NCBI RefSeq assembly: GCF_003815975.1
Contig: NZ_CP033932.1
Coordinates: 4,569,501-4,633,500, forward strand
Reading direction: 5' to 3'
DNA length: 64,000 nucleotides
Source of the DNA: Chryseobacterium bernardetii
Lineage (GTDB): Bacteria > Bacteroidota > Bacteroidia > Flavobacteriales > Weeksellaceae
This document shows, piece after piece, positions 17,888-26,933 of this stretch. Position numbers and translations under genes: made by a program. How positions within the stretch are numbered: the stretch's first letter is position 1; each line of letters starts with the position of its first letter. The notes under the pieces are model-generated. The model made no database searches. It saw nothing but the letters and a program-made list of their open reading frames with translations, and was not told the DNA's origin.

Positions 17888-19240
17888 TTAATTATTCTTT
17901 TTCGTAACCAGCAAGACTTGCTGACCGGCTTTAAGGGTCACCTTGACAGTCCTTATTTTTTTTGAAAAATATCCCGAAACTCCCTGCACAAGACCGCGTG
18001 TCAGGTCGCCAACAACCTGCTGTCCTGCTGAACGCGACATGGAAATATTCATACCGGAACTTTGGCTCATATTAGCAGCTATCTCACCAGCGGCATTGAT
18101 TTCATCAGACCTTGGAACGGATAACCCTAATTGACCATTCACATCATAAGCAAGTATCTCAACAGGCAGGATATTGCCCTTGACCTCAACTGATGAAACT
18201 TTTAACTGTAACCTATTCCCCTGAAATTTTGTACCAGCCTCCATTTCTGTCCCTTTGGGAACGCTGTAGCCCGCAATCGTTGCATCTTCCAGTAATCTCA
18301 GCTTTACAGAGCCATCCGCCGTAACAGTTTTAGTTTCCATAATTATAGCACGTATACTATTCCTTGCAATCCCCATTTTTTCTCTTGCCCCTACCGTTAA
18401 AAAGGAATGATTCCTTTCACCGTCCAGACTTGCTAGGAAAGTGCTGTCATCTTGTTCGCGATACAAAGCGCTGACGATACTTTTTCGTAGTACCTTTAGA
18501 CTTTCCGTTTTTTCGGTTTTGCTTGGACTTTTATGATAATTATAATTTGCTGAATCTTTAAAAGATGCTGCTGCTGTCATATCAGTTCCTTGGGTTCCAC
18601 TGGGAAGATATTTTGATGCCATTTGATACGACTTTTCCATTAAAGTTAGCTGGTCATTCAAGGTAGGAGCAGCCGGAACATCCTTTGCAGAAAGCTTCTC
18701 TTGCAATTGATCAACTTTCCTGCGCAATTCCAATTTCTCCCTGTCATCATCTTGATAAAAGGAACTCAGTGTACTTTGTGCATTTCTGTAGCTCGTTAAC
18801 GAATTATTTTGGTAACCTGGGTTTCCAATATTTCCTGATGTATTTCCAACACTTGCGGTAGACCCAGGAAATTCTCCGGCTGTAGTGCTATCGCCGTTGT
18901 TATTCCAATAATCAGCCAGTGATTGCAATGAACTTCTTTTTTCAGCTTCCTTTTCATCCAACATCTCTTTCTCGTATGCCTTTTGTTTATCCGCCTGCAA
19001 ACCTTTGTCCGTAGCTTCGGGAACAACATTTTTTAATCCCTTTTCATCTATCGCGCTACCAGAACTTTTTGGCTTAAATATCAAATACAGGCACGCAATA
19101 AAAACAATTCCCATGAGTCCAAAAATCAACGGTTTTTTGAACTTGTCAACTTTTGATTTACTATCGGTTAAATTGGAACTATTACTGCCAGTTTCATCAT
19201 CGACGATTATACTTATTCGTTTATTCTCTCTCTCTTCCAT
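17888..19240 (-). CDS. traM: Conjugative transfer protein TraM (VirB10-like)
   Basis: 450 residues. A cytoplasmic N-terminus is followed by one membrane segment at about 37-57 (FGLMGIVFIACLYLIF), a Ser/Lys-rich periplasmic linker with a coiled coil near 165-195 (REKLELRRKVDQLQEKL) and a C-terminal conserved domain (about 270-450) of the TraM/VirB10 type. It is expected to span the periplasm and link inner-membrane ATPases to the TraN/TraO outer complex. The start overlaps the end of traL by 20 bases. Confidence 0.88.
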   Translation of the reverse strand: MEERENKRISIIVDDETGSNSSNLTDSKSKVDKFKKPLIFGLMGIVFIACLYLIFKPKSSGSAIDEKGLKNVVPEATDKGLQADKQKAYEKEMLDEKEAEKRSSLQSLADYWNNNGDSTTAGEFPGSTASVGNTSGNIGNPGYQNNSLTSYRNAQSTLSSFYQDDDREKLELRRKVDQLQEKLSAKDVPAAPTLNDQLTLMEKSYQMASKYLPSGTQGTDMTAAASFKDSANYNYHKSPSKTEKTESLKVLRKSIVSALYREQDDSTFLASLDGERNHSFLTVGAREKMGIARNSIRAIIMETKTVTADGSVKLRLLEDATIAGYSVPKGTEMEAGTKFQGNRLQLKVSSVEVKGNILPVEILAYDVNGQLGLSVPRSDEINAAGEIAANMSQSSGMNISMSRSAGQQVVGDLTRGLVQGVSGYFSKKIRTVKVTLKAGQQVLLVTKKNN

Positions 19241-19508
19241 TTCTATATTTTTTATAGTTAATTAGGATAGAATCCTTCCTCGCAGATGAACCATCATTAA
19301 TGGAGGGAGATTCTATATGACTTATTTCCATTTGTCGATCCTCTTTGCCCAGATCATAGCATACCTTGACAAGCACACCAATGCCCATTGTGAGGTAAAA
19401 AGCAAAAAGAATAAGGACATACCTGCATTGGGTCTTTAGCGGTAGTGCTTGCCACCTATTATCGAGTTTTTCTAACTCGCTTTCGATTGTATTTCTAAAA
19501 TTTTTCAT
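19221..19508 (-). CDS. traL: Conjugative transfer protein TraL
   Basis: 95 residues. One membrane segment at about 29-50 (YVLILFAFYLTMGIGVLV) lies between a charged N-terminus and a hydrophilic C-terminus. Position between traK and traM, size and topology match TraL of Bacteroidetes conjugative elements. It overlaps traM by 20 bases. Sequence motifs in this family are weak, so the call leans on gene order. Confidence 0.75.
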   Translation of the reverse strand: MKNFRNTIESELEKLDNRWQALPLKTQCRYVLILFAFYLTMGIGVLVKVCYDLGKEDRQMEISHIESPSINDGSSARKDSILINYKKYRNGRERE

Positions 19509-19572
19509 GTTATTTTTTTTAGCTATAATGAACCTTCGTTGTGCAGATTTTTCATTCGTCTACTACTTGTTT

Positions 19573-20196
19573 CTACCGCTCGATAACCTCTTCGTCCTTA
19601 TTTGCTAATACACCGAATTTCAAAATCTGAAATCCCTGTGGGTTATTATCTGATTTCACACTGTTCAAGAGTGTACAGGAAGTAACCAAGCTTCGCCTGG
19701 TCAGATTACTGGATCTTATAATGAACTGCTTGGCATAGGTAGTCACAGCATAGGGGTAAGAATTAAAATTGCATACAACGCTATCAACCTCAATACGTTG
19801 CTGCACATTACCAGAGATAATCCGATTATAGTATCCCTTCTCTGCAAGATCATGGTAGTAGTCGTAGGCACTTTTGTCCGCCAGATCAAATGCGCGTTTC
19901 ATATTACTTTCAATGGCAGCTTTGTCGGGAGCAAGCGTAAAAAACAGCTCGTGAAATCTACGCACATGTTCTCTGGCCATAACCGGCCTATTAATGGCAG
20001 CGTCCTGTGATAAAGCCAGCATTAGGGATTTACCTTGATCCAAAACATAAATCTTTTCCCGCTGCACATTTGCAAAAGAATAGGATTTCCAGACTGAAAA
20101 TCCAGTCACTCCAAAGCAAAGCAATGCAAAAACAATAGCGTATAGCCGGATCTGTCTAAAGCTATTCTCTATATTTCTTAAAGTTTTAAACTCCAT
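19573..20196 (-). CDS. traK: Conjugative transfer protein TraK (VirB8-like)
   Basis: 207 residues. A short cytoplasmic N-terminus (MEFKTLRNIENSFRQIRLYA) precedes one membrane segment (about 19-36). The periplasmic part holds the TraK hallmark of a VirB8/NTF2-like fold, including MALSQDAAINRPVMAREHVR and FHELFFTLAPD. It anchors the mating-pair complex at the inner membrane. It starts three bases after the end of traJ and is followed after 64 bases by traL. Confidence 0.88.
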   Translation of the reverse strand: MEFKTLRNIENSFRQIRLYAIVFALLCFGVTGFSVWKSYSFANVQREKIYVLDQGKSLMLALSQDAAINRPVMAREHVRRFHELFFTLAPDKAAIESNMKRAFDLADKSAYDYYHDLAEKGYYNRIISGNVQQRIEVDSVVCNFNSYPYAVTTYAKQFIIRSSNLTRRSLVTSCTLLNSVKSDNNPQGFQILKFGVLANKDEEVIER

Positions 20197-20198
20197 AA

Positions 20199-21218
20199 CT
20201 ATTTCGTTTTTTGCCCACCTTGATTATTACCCATAAGTTGACCTCCAACTTCGCCGATGGCAGCTCCAGCACCAGCAGCAGCGACATTTCCGCTACGCAT
20301 AGCCATTTGACTAACATTTCTGGTAAAGTTCCCAGCGCCTCCAGCCTGGATAATCCAGCCCGTCACTGTAGGTATGGTGAAGTAACCAACAATTCCAATG
20401 ATCATGAATATCACATATACGGTGTTACTGGTGTCGGGAATAAATGTTGGATCGTTGAGCATTTCAATATCCCGCTCTAATATCAAAGACTGGATTTTCG
20501 CAAGCATTGCACTGAACATATCCGCCACAGGAAGCCATAGGTAAACACTTATATACCGTGTCAGCCACTGGCTTAATGTACTCTGAAAACCATCCCATAC
20601 GCTGATCGCAAATGCTATGGGGCCTAATATAGAAAGCACGATCAGAAAAAATGTTCGAATTGTATCGACGACCAAAGCAGCAGCCTGAAAGAGGATTTCC
20701 AGCAGTTCCCGAAGCCACTTTTTTGTTGCCTGCTCCATATTATAAGCCGTGCGATCCATATACATTCCTGCCATAGTAACCAGATCATTTGGCGCCCAGC
20801 CCAACTCTTCCAGTTTTTTGTCGAATTCCTCGTTATTGACCAGATAGGCTGTTTCTGGATTTCTCAGTGTTGCTTCCTTTTCCAATAGGTCCTTCTGCTC
20901 CTGTAGCTTATTTAGGTCAAGCACCTGATTGTCCAGCATACTATGTGTTCCTTGCACAACCGGACTTAAAACCGCATTAATGGTTCCCAATACGATGGTT
21001 GGAAAGAACATGATGCACATTCCAATCGCAAACGGTCGAAGTAAAGGGAAAACATCGATAGGTTCCGCTCTGCTCAATGCCTGCCACACTTTTAGTGCGA
21101 CATAGAACAATGCACCCAATCCGGCAACACCTTTGGCAACAGTTGCCATTGTAGCAGACATCGGAAGCATCTCATCGTAGAGCCCCCGAAGGAGCTCATG
21201 TAGATTATTAAATTCCAT
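20199..21218 (-). CDS. traJ: Conjugative transfer protein TraJ (VirB6-like)
   Basis: 339 residues with five or more membrane segments. Conserved stretches include GVAGLGALFYVALKVWQAL, IDVFPLLRPFAIGM and GPIAFAISVWDGFQSTLSQW. The C-terminus is Gly/Ala-rich. This matches TraJ, a polytopic VirB6-like inner-membrane protein that helps carry DNA through the channel. Separated from traI by 15 bases and from traK by 2. Confidence 0.9.
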   Translation of the reverse strand: MEFNNLHELLRGLYDEMLPMSATMATVAKGVAGLGALFYVALKVWQALSRAEPIDVFPLLRPFAIGMCIMFFPTIVLGTINAVLSPVVQGTHSMLDNQVLDLNKLQEQKDLLEKEATLRNPETAYLVNNEEFDKKLEELGWAPNDLVTMAGMYMDRTAYNMEQATKKWLRELLEILFQAAALVVDTIRTFFLIVLSILGPIAFAISVWDGFQSTLSQWLTRYISVYLWLPVADMFSAMLAKIQSLILERDIEMLNDPTFIPDTSNTVYVIFMIIGIVGYFTIPTVTGWIIQAGGAGNFTRNVSQMAMRSGNVAAAGAGAAIGEVGGQLMGNNQGGQKTK

Positions 21219-21233
21219 AATTTTTCTTTTGAT

Positions 21234-21866
21234 TTACCAATACTTTTGCCCATCTGTTCCATATAATTCCATTACCCTTTTGGTATTGTTTTGCTTCTTT
21301 GCGCGAAGAATACTGACAGAAATGTTTTTACTCGTATAGTATCGAACAAGGCTGTGGTATTCTTTGACCTCCTTATATACGCGGTCGATAATTTCCATTC
21401 GTTCCTTATCATTTAATGAAAGACTGCTTGAAGTGACGATCTGCTTGAGATCCTTAAGCAGCTCAGTACTCTCATTTAATAGTGCAGAATAGCCGTTACC
21501 GATAGCCATAAGTTCATTCGGAGAAAAATTATTGTCATTCAACATTTTCCCAAAATTGTTTACATACATTGAACTGACATCTCCGACCAGCAATACCGTC
21601 TGCTGCACCTTCCTGGCATCTTTGACTAAATTGTTTACGGCCTTTAGCTTATCATAGTATTCCTTCCCCTGCTCGTAAACTTTCTTGACTTCGTTAAAAT
21701 TTTTCACAACATTTGATACCGTGCTGGAGGTCTGTACAATTTCATTGGCAGAATTTAAAATTCCCGAAGCCAGATTTGTCGGGTCGGTTACAACCCACTG
21801 TGCTTGTACTTTTTGGGTAATGGCTACTGTTAACACCATTACTACGGTGATAATAAAATTTTTCAT
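21234..21866 (-). CDS. traI: Conjugative transfer protein TraI (DUF4141)
   Basis: 210 residues. A signal peptide (1-22) is followed by a helical protein beginning QWVVTDPTNLASGILNSANE, the typical start of the DUF4141/TraI family (VirB5-like). A coiled-coil region spans about 50-90. It is probably secreted into the periplasm as a minor pilus or channel component. It lies 31 bases downstream of the traG end. Confidence 0.88.
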   Translation of the reverse strand: MKNFIITVVMVLTVAITQKVQAQWVVTDPTNLASGILNSANEIVQTSSTVSNVVKNFNEVKKVYEQGKEYYDKLKAVNNLVKDARKVQQTVLLVGDVSSMYVNNFGKMLNDNNFSPNELMAIGNGYSALLNESTELLKDLKQIVTSSSLSLNDKERMEIIDRVYKEVKEYHSLVRYYTSKNISVSILRAKKQNNTKRVMELYGTDGQKYW

Positions 21867-21897
21867 TTTCTAAATTTTTAGGATTGTTATTAAATAG

Positions 21898-23100
21898 TTA
21901 ATTGTCTTCTCTCGACAGTCCCTTGATCCTTCGTAGGGATATTTTCTTGATCGCTCCCTCAACATCGCCACCCATTTCCTGCGCAAGATTCATCACTTCT
22001 AATTTTTCAGATTCTTCCGTTGTATACGCCAAATACTCGTGGTGGCTCACTTCTGTGGCATATACTGCGGAATGCGTTCCACCTAAACCGATCCAAACTT
22101 CTTTGTAGAGGCGTGTGGGGTCATTATCCTGGTTAATACTTAAAATCTGAGATTTTTCGCGTTCGGTCAGACCCAGCATTTTTTGAATGTCATCAAACTT
22201 ATTAGCGTACTTTCGTTGGTCGAGCAAAATCTTGCAGTCTGAATTATTAATAATACTTTCACGTACAATCGGTGAATGAATAATGTCGTCCACTTCCTGG
22301 GTTACCACTACCGCTTCGCCAAAAAACTTCCTAACCGTTTTAAAGAGATACTTTAAATATTCCGCCATTCCTTCCTTAGCAATGGCCTTCCAGGCTTCTT
22401 CAATTAGTATCATTTTACGAACACCTTTTAACCTGCGCATCTTATTAATAAAGGTTTCCATTATGATTATTGTCACAACAGGAAATAGGATTTTATGATC
22501 TTTGATAGCATCAATTTCAAAGACAATAAATCTCTTATTAAGCAAATCAAGCTCTTTTTCTGAGTTCAGCAAATAGTCATATTCTCCACCTTTGTAATAA
22601 GGTTCCAGCACATTTAGAAAATTTGCAAGGTCGAAATCTTTTTCGCGGACTTCCTTTTCCTGAAGTACCCTTTTATAGTCTCCTTTCACATATTCATAAA
22701 AGCCATTAAAACTTGGTTGAACAGTTGATGATTTTATTTGCTCGATATAACCCGCAACCGCATTTGACAAAGCCACCTCTTCACTACGCCTCGGAGCTTC
22801 ATCATCACGTTTCCAAAGGGTAAGGATAAGCGTCTTGATGCTCTCTCTTTTTTCGATGTCAAATACATTGTCTTCCGTGAAGAAAGGGTTGAACGAAATC
22901 GGATTATCTTCGGTGTAAGTAAAATAAACGCCATCACCGCCTTTCGTCTTTCCCTTGATAAGCTCGCATAAACCTTGATAAGAATTTCCAGTGTCCACTA
23001 AAAGCACATGCGTCCCCTGCTCATAATACTGCCTCACCATATGGTTGGTGAAGAATGATTTTCCACTTCCATTTTTTTGAAGGGTTGGCGGGCTACTCAA
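21898..23100 (-). CDS. traG: Conjugation ATPase TraG, C-terminal part (split gene)
   Basis: 400 codons in the frame after the interruption. From GSGKSFFTNHMVRQYYEQG onward it reads as the second half of TraG, a VirB4-like ATPase that powers the mating apparatus. It includes the Walker B-like RKMILIEEAWKAIA, VVVTQEVDDI and the C-terminal RRIKGLSRED. The only initiator in the interrupted region is TTG at 23098-23100, overlapping the upstream TGA as TTGA. Starting there would replace the first Walker A glycine (GPSG becomes LQKNG before SGKS), so independent ATP binding is doubtful. Internal ATG codons exist after the P-loop (NHM). See the insertion at 23071-23123. Confidence 0.8.
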   Translation of the reverse strand: MSSPPTLQKNGSGKSFFTNHMVRQYYEQGTHVLLVDTGNSYQGLCELIKGKTKGGDGVYFTYTEDNPISFNPFFTEDNVFDIEKRESIKTLILTLWKRDDEAPRRSEEVALSNAVAGYIEQIKSSTVQPSFNGFYEYVKGDYKRVLQEKEVREKDFDLANFLNVLEPYYKGGEYDYLLNSEKELDLLNKRFIVFEIDAIKDHKILFPVVTIIIMETFINKMRRLKGVRKMILIEEAWKAIAKEGMAEYLKYLFKTVRKFFGEAVVVTQEVDDIIHSPIVRESIINNSDCKILLDQRKYANKFDDIQKMLGLTEREKSQILSINQDNDPTRLYKEVWIGLGGTHSAVYATEVSHHEYLAYTTEESEKLEVMNLAQEMGGDVEGAIKKISLRRIKGLSREDN

Positions 23101-23123
23101 TTAAGGGTAGCCCGCCAACCCCC
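23071..23123 (-). repeat. Hairpin insertion splitting the traG Walker A motif
   Basis: On the minus strand GGGCCATCTGG is followed by 53 extra bases, then by GGAAGTGGAAAATCA. Removing 53 bases restores GPSGSGKS. The extra segment consists of GGGTTGGCGGGCTA and its exact complement (plus strand 23082-23095 and 23108-23121), extendable to 17 bp with one G-T pair around the loop AATTAA, then TTC and seven A residues. A GG pair flanks it on both sides (possible 2-bp duplication). The length is not a multiple of three, so the frame is broken. It resembles a small palindromic (REP-like) element, but I see no second copy in this window. Confidence 0.85.
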
Positions 23124-24464
23124 AGATGGCCCCAGAATGAAACGGTTTCTATTGGTAATAATGCCTTTTTTCATAGGCAAGTCCGAAATATCCAAATGGA
23201 TTGGCTTACCCGTCAGCCTATCTGCGAGTTTGATCCCAAATGGCGACAATGAATCCTTATAGTTCGTTTCCTCCGTAAAAAAGCAAAGAGCTGGTTCAAT
23301 GAAGGTGTAAAAGGATTCTTCAGAAGGGAAGTCACCTGAGTTGCCGGGTATCCCCGCCCAAAATAATGTGGCAGCGTCAACTGTGTTATGACGTGGTTTA
23401 CATTCCATCAATGCCAAGGCACTTCCTACATCGTTCTTTATTTGTCGTAATTCTTCTCGATCTTCAGACCAGGCAAATACATTGAAATGCGCCCGAATAG
23501 AAGGAGACCCATGAGAATGTGCCTCATTCAAATACCTTTCGATCCATTCCCTATTTATCTGATTGGCACGGCTATACCTTGCAAGTGAATGCATATTACG
23601 GGCAGATTTTTCAAACTTTCGTAAATTATCGGAACTATTGTCAATGAAGAGGTATTGATTATAAATGTGATTACAGCTCAACATTAGCCCAACGGGGGAG
23701 GCAAACGATAACATACAGTCACTTCTGTCGGTCGATAATCTGTCATACCGTTGCGATTCAGAAACGACACCAGGTAGATCATCGGTATCTGAAAGCGTAT
23801 GCAAAACCATTCGGTTGCTTCCTATTCGTAGTTCCTCAGCACCTAGTGCCAGGTCTTCTAAGGGCACATCTTTTTCGCGTGACAGTGTGAAATACTGATC
23901 CAGTATTCCACTTCCATCCTTAGTTCCGATAATGTCAGACTCTTCGAGCTGATTCATTTTGATGTATCCGCTGTCATTAATGATACGCTGGAATTGCGAA
24001 ACGTTCTCTACAAATCGTCGCATACCTTCCCTATCTCTGACCTCCTTTGAGATTAAGTTTCCCTTACAAAGACTACTAAAGTTGCTTTGCATGCGCATCC
24101 TATCTTTAGTAGTTTTAGTTATAAAAACATAGCAGTAGTGATTTAAAAAGGGGCGTTCATTAAAATGCATTTGAAAGGAACGCGATAAAAAACTATGTTC
24201 AGCATTTTCTAAGTCGGGTCTATATTCTTCTTTTAAGTACCAATCCTGCTTATGTACAATGGTAAAATCAGGAAGTGTTTTAACAGCCTTGCTCCAGGTA
24301 GAATGAATAGACTCATAAACATCAGCTCCTACGGTGAAGAGCTCAGGAAGAATAATTTGAAAACATAACGTGATATCCCCTTCCTTTGAGATGATGCAGT
24401 TATTTTCTACGGCCAGCAATGGAAATCTACTTTCCAAGGTGGTAGCCTTGCTAATATTTTTCAT
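23097..24464 (-). CDS. traG: Conjugation ATPase TraG, N-terminal part (split gene)
   Basis: 455 codons from ATG 24462-24464 (MKNISKATTLESRFPLLAVE, the usual TraG start; the frame stays open upstream but that part overlaps another gene). It carries the N-terminal VirB4/TraG domain and ends at the Walker A motif: FILGPSGG, then WRATLN and a TGA within the hairpin insertion. Without the second half it lacks the P-loop Lys, Walker B and the rest of the ATPase. The gene is therefore either inactivated or expressed in a non-standard way. Neighbours (traF before, traI after) are in the standard order. Confidence 0.8.
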   Translation of the reverse strand: MKNISKATTLESRFPLLAVENNCIISKEGDITLCFQIILPELFTVGADVYESIHSTWSKAVKTLPDFTIVHKQDWYLKEEYRPDLENAEHSFLSRSFQMHFNERPFLNHYCYVFITKTTKDRMRMQSNFSSLCKGNLISKEVRDREGMRRFVENVSQFQRIINDSGYIKMNQLEESDIIGTKDGSGILDQYFTLSREKDVPLEDLALGAEELRIGSNRMVLHTLSDTDDLPGVVSESQRYDRLSTDRSDCMLSFASPVGLMLSCNHIYNQYLFIDNSSDNLRKFEKSARNMHSLARYSRANQINREWIERYLNEAHSHGSPSIRAHFNVFAWSEDREELRQIKNDVGSALALMECKPRHNTVDAATLFWAGIPGNSGDFPSEESFYTFIEPALCFFTEETNYKDSLSPFGIKLADRLTGKPIHLDISDLPMKKGIITNRNRFILGPSGGWRATLN

Positions 24465-24486
24465 TGTAAAGATTTTTGTTTTTTTA

Positions 24487-25146
24487 TTATCTACGGTTGC
24501 GCAGTTTTCTTGATTGGGCTCGAAGCCGCTGACTGGCAACCCATTTTTCATTTCGGACCAACTCGATTGACCTGCCAATCTTTACCGTGTCTACAAAGAT
24601 TAAATCAGGATTCTGTTGACCGTTTTTATGATCCCGAAGATCCTTACACAGTGGTGGGCATCGAAGTTTTCTGTCAATGTAGAATCCTAGCTGGTCATTG
24701 TTAATATCCAAGTGAAGATCCTGGCGAGTCAACAAGTTGAAGGGGTTTTCCTTTTCGCGAAAGCAAATGTTCTGAAACTCATAGAGAAACTTTATTTCTG
24801 CTATTTCAACTTCGATTGCTTTGACACGTGGATGCATCTGTCCTACATATGCCCATAGTAACCTCGATCCCTCGCGGTCGTAAATTTCAAGTTGCTGCAA
24901 ATGAATTTCCTTATACTGATCCTTGTTACCGCACGAAAGCTCTCCGACATTTCTGGTCTCTTCATCAAAATGAAAGTGAAGCTCACGACCACAGTGATTA
25001 ATATTTCGTCCACTGATTATGTTGTTCCTATCCTGCGTATCAATCAACCGATAGTTCAATGCATCCACATAAAAGTCCGACCCTGGAACTAAACTGATCA
25101 TCGGTAACAATCTTTCTTCATTCGCCATATCCATGTTATTTTCCAT
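24487..25146 (-). CDS. Unknown protein encoded between traF and traG
   Basis: 219 residues, acidic centre and a strongly basic C-terminus (SQRLRAQSRKLRNRR). There is no signal peptide or membrane segment, so it is cytoplasmic. It overlaps the end of traF by 11 bases and ends 22 bases before the preferred traG start; ATGs at 25146, 25134 and 25128 could each initiate. In the canonical Bacteroides operon traF and traG are adjacent, so this is an added gene. Features include a Cys/His cluster (INHCGRELHFHF, ELSCGN, RCPPLCKD) that could bind metal. I do not recognise the family. Confidence 0.65.
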   Translation of the reverse strand: MENNMDMANEERLLPMISLVPGSDFYVDALNYRLIDTQDRNNIISGRNINHCGRELHFHFDEETRNVGELSCGNKDQYKEIHLQQLEIYDREGSRLLWAYVGQMHPRVKAIEVEIAEIKFLYEFQNICFREKENPFNLLTRQDLHLDINNDQLGFYIDRKLRCPPLCKDLRDHKNGQQNPDLIFVDTVKIGRSIELVRNEKWVASQRLRAQSRKLRNRR

Positions 25147-25462
25147 TAGGTGACTTACATACTAGATACTTGGTAATAATCTTTCTGCTGATGATATACT
25201 TTGGGTGCTTATTTTTTGCGCCAAGCTTCATCAGGCCATGCTCGCCATATTTTGCATTAAGCGCGAAAGTTTTCCAGATAATAAGTGAAGCAGTACTGAG
25301 ACAGAAACTAAGACACAGGTACATGTGGATTCCAACCATATACATGATCATCACAAGGATGAGAGCAGTAAGCAGCCCACCGGCAAAAACAAAAAGGTAT
25401 TGAGCTTTCAAACCTTTGAATTCAACCGTCCTCCCTATTCCTTTATTAATATGATACTTCAT
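25136..25462 (-). CDS. traF: Conjugative transfer protein TraF (DUF4133)
   Basis: 108 residues from ATG 25460-25462, preferred because the longer frame would reach into traE. It begins MKYHINKGIGRTVEFKGLKA, the family signature, followed by two membrane segments (about 22-42 and 46-66). It ends in a basic cytoplasmic tail. DUF4133/TraF is a small VirB3-like inner-membrane protein that works with TraG. The start lies eight bases after the traE stop. Confidence 0.9.
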   Translation of the reverse strand: MKYHINKGIGRTVEFKGLKAQYLFVFAGGLLTALILVMIMYMVGIHMYLCLSFCLSTASLIIWKTFALNAKYGEHGLMKLGAKNKHPKYIISRKIITKYLVCKSPNGK

Positions 25463-25469
25463 AGCAATT

Positions 25470-25778
25470 TTATAGAAAGAATGAACGCAATATTGTTGCA
25501 GCCACAATCAGGAAAATACATGCCCCAAACCAGCTCGCCGCCGTTTTACTCGTGTCAGGGTCTCCAGATGAAAATTTATTATACACTTTCACCCCTCCAA
25601 TCAGTCCGACGACAGCACCGATCGCATAGATCAGCTTGGTTGCAGGATCAAAATAGCTGGTTACCATTTGGGTTGCTTCTGATATACCTGCTACACCATT
25701 TCCTTGGGCGAGGAGCACATTTTGGAAGGAAAAGCAAATGGCAAATACTAACAGAATTTTTAGTCTTCGATTTTTCAT
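25470..25778 (-). CDS. traE: Conjugative transfer protein TraE (DUF4134)
   Basis: 102 residues. Signal peptide 1-24 (cleavage after LLAQ), then GVAGISEATQMVTSYFDPATKLIYAIGAVVGLIGGVKVY and a second hydrophobic helix. This matches the VirB2-like pilin family DUF4134/TraE. It is the first gene of the core tra block after the terminator at 25922-25954, so a promoter is expected in 25779-25920, although none is clear to me. Confidence 0.9.
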   Translation of the reverse strand: MKNRRLKILLVFAICFSFQNVLLAQGNGVAGISEATQMVTSYFDPATKLIYAIGAVVGLIGGVKVYNKFSSGDPDTSKTAASWFGACIFLIVAATILRSFFL

Positions 25779-25921
25779 GTTTCATTACATTTTTAGTTCG
25801 TAATCCCCGCCTGTGCGGGCTTGGAAACAAAGGTGTCACGGGAATGAAATGAAATTGGGGAGTGTGGTATAGAGCGGACTAAATTGGCCTAAGGTTTCCT
25901 AATTGAACATATTCTTGATAC

Positions 25922-25954
25922 AAAAAAAACCGCCAAAGTACTCAACTTTGGCGG
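25922..25954 (-). terminator. Rho-independent terminator between the upstream tra genes and traE
   Basis: CCGCCAAAG (25930-25938) pairs with CTTTGGCGG (25946-25954) around a seven-base loop; on the minus strand it is followed by a run of eight T. It lies just after the stop of the 263-residue gene. Confidence 0.85.
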
Positions 25955-25980
25955 CTCCTTACTATTAGCCATTTATATAT

Positions 25981-26772
25981 CTATAGCTTTGGTCCTCTTT
26001 TATTTTTGAAAGAATTTTCCTGTGCTTTGACGGCTTTCTGAATAGGTTTCTTTAATCTGTTTTCAGTAATAAGATCATCTATCCCTGTTTGTTTCCAGGG
26101 AACGATCTTAGCGTCAAATTCAAGCTTCAATCCAACCCACTTTAGATCATCTGTTTCAGGCCATCCGTTTCGCCTGTTCCAGCCGACAGGATCGAGTACC
26201 TTCACATCTGGAATTTCAACGAATAACAGATCCTTTGGATATTCAGTGATATTCTCATAGTCCAGCTTTCCAATTTCATGCGTGCGTGGATTGTAGGGAA
26301 ATGCATAAGTGTTGGTTTCCACAACATAATAATCGTCAAGGTCGTCAAAACGGATACCCAGTGTTGAAAAATCATCTTTGGGCCTTAATAAATCTATTCG
26401 GGCATCTGCATAGAAAATACTATCGGCAATTGTAATAGTTGGAAGTTGGCCGGAAGAAATTCGCTTTTTAAGCAAGTCCTGATCAACCATAACCTCAAAA
26501 TCACTTGACCCCTGAATTTCTTCCACTGACTTATTGTATTTTAATGCCATACCATTCGGATCCAAGGTTACCAGTGGAGGCAGATCGACCATAAAGGATT
26601 TACCGGTAGATTCATCGTAGTGCTCAAACGAATAGCCTTCTTTCCCTAGATCGTTCATTTGAAACATAGAATAAGTATTTCTGGGATTTGACGTTTCTCG
26701 CACAGAATTATTTTCAACATCAACAAGAAATTCGAAATTTTCCCATTTGTAAATAGGCAGGTTTGTTTCCAT
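25981..26772 (-). CDS. Conserved hypothetical protein of the transfer region
   Basis: 263 residues, hydrophilic, no signal peptide or membrane segment, basic C-terminus (ENSFKNKRGPKL). It lies between the traD-like gene and traE and is followed directly by a terminator. Similar soluble proteins of this size occur at this place in Bacteroidetes conjugative elements, but I do not know a function or a named domain. A 161-base gap upstream may hold its own promoter. Confidence 0.6.
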   Translation of the reverse strand: METNLPIYKWENFEFLVDVENNSVRETSNPRNTYSMFQMNDLGKEGYSFEHYDESTGKSFMVDLPPLVTLDPNGMALKYNKSVEEIQGSSDFEVMVDQDLLKKRISSGQLPTITIADSIFYADARIDLLRPKDDFSTLGIRFDDLDDYYVVETNTYAFPYNPRTHEIGKLDYENITEYPKDLLFVEIPDVKVLDPVGWNRRNGWPETDDLKWVGLKLEFDAKIVPWKQTGIDDLITENRLKKPIQKAVKAQENSFKNKRGPKL

Positions 26773-26933
26773 AACATTTTGATTTTAGTTTTTCTTAATT
26801 CCAAGACTGCTAAAATCTGCGGAAACAGGAAAAGGATGCACAGAATGAGATAATGAAGTACTAATTATTCCTATAGTGTCCCATTGATGCATTGTTTTCG
26901 TCAAGCTCTACCTTGCAATCGAAATTGATACTA

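Noticed and set aside
25806..25820. Short hairpin CCCGC/GCGGG before traE
   Set aside because: It is a short stem without a T-run or conserved context; no role can be assigned.
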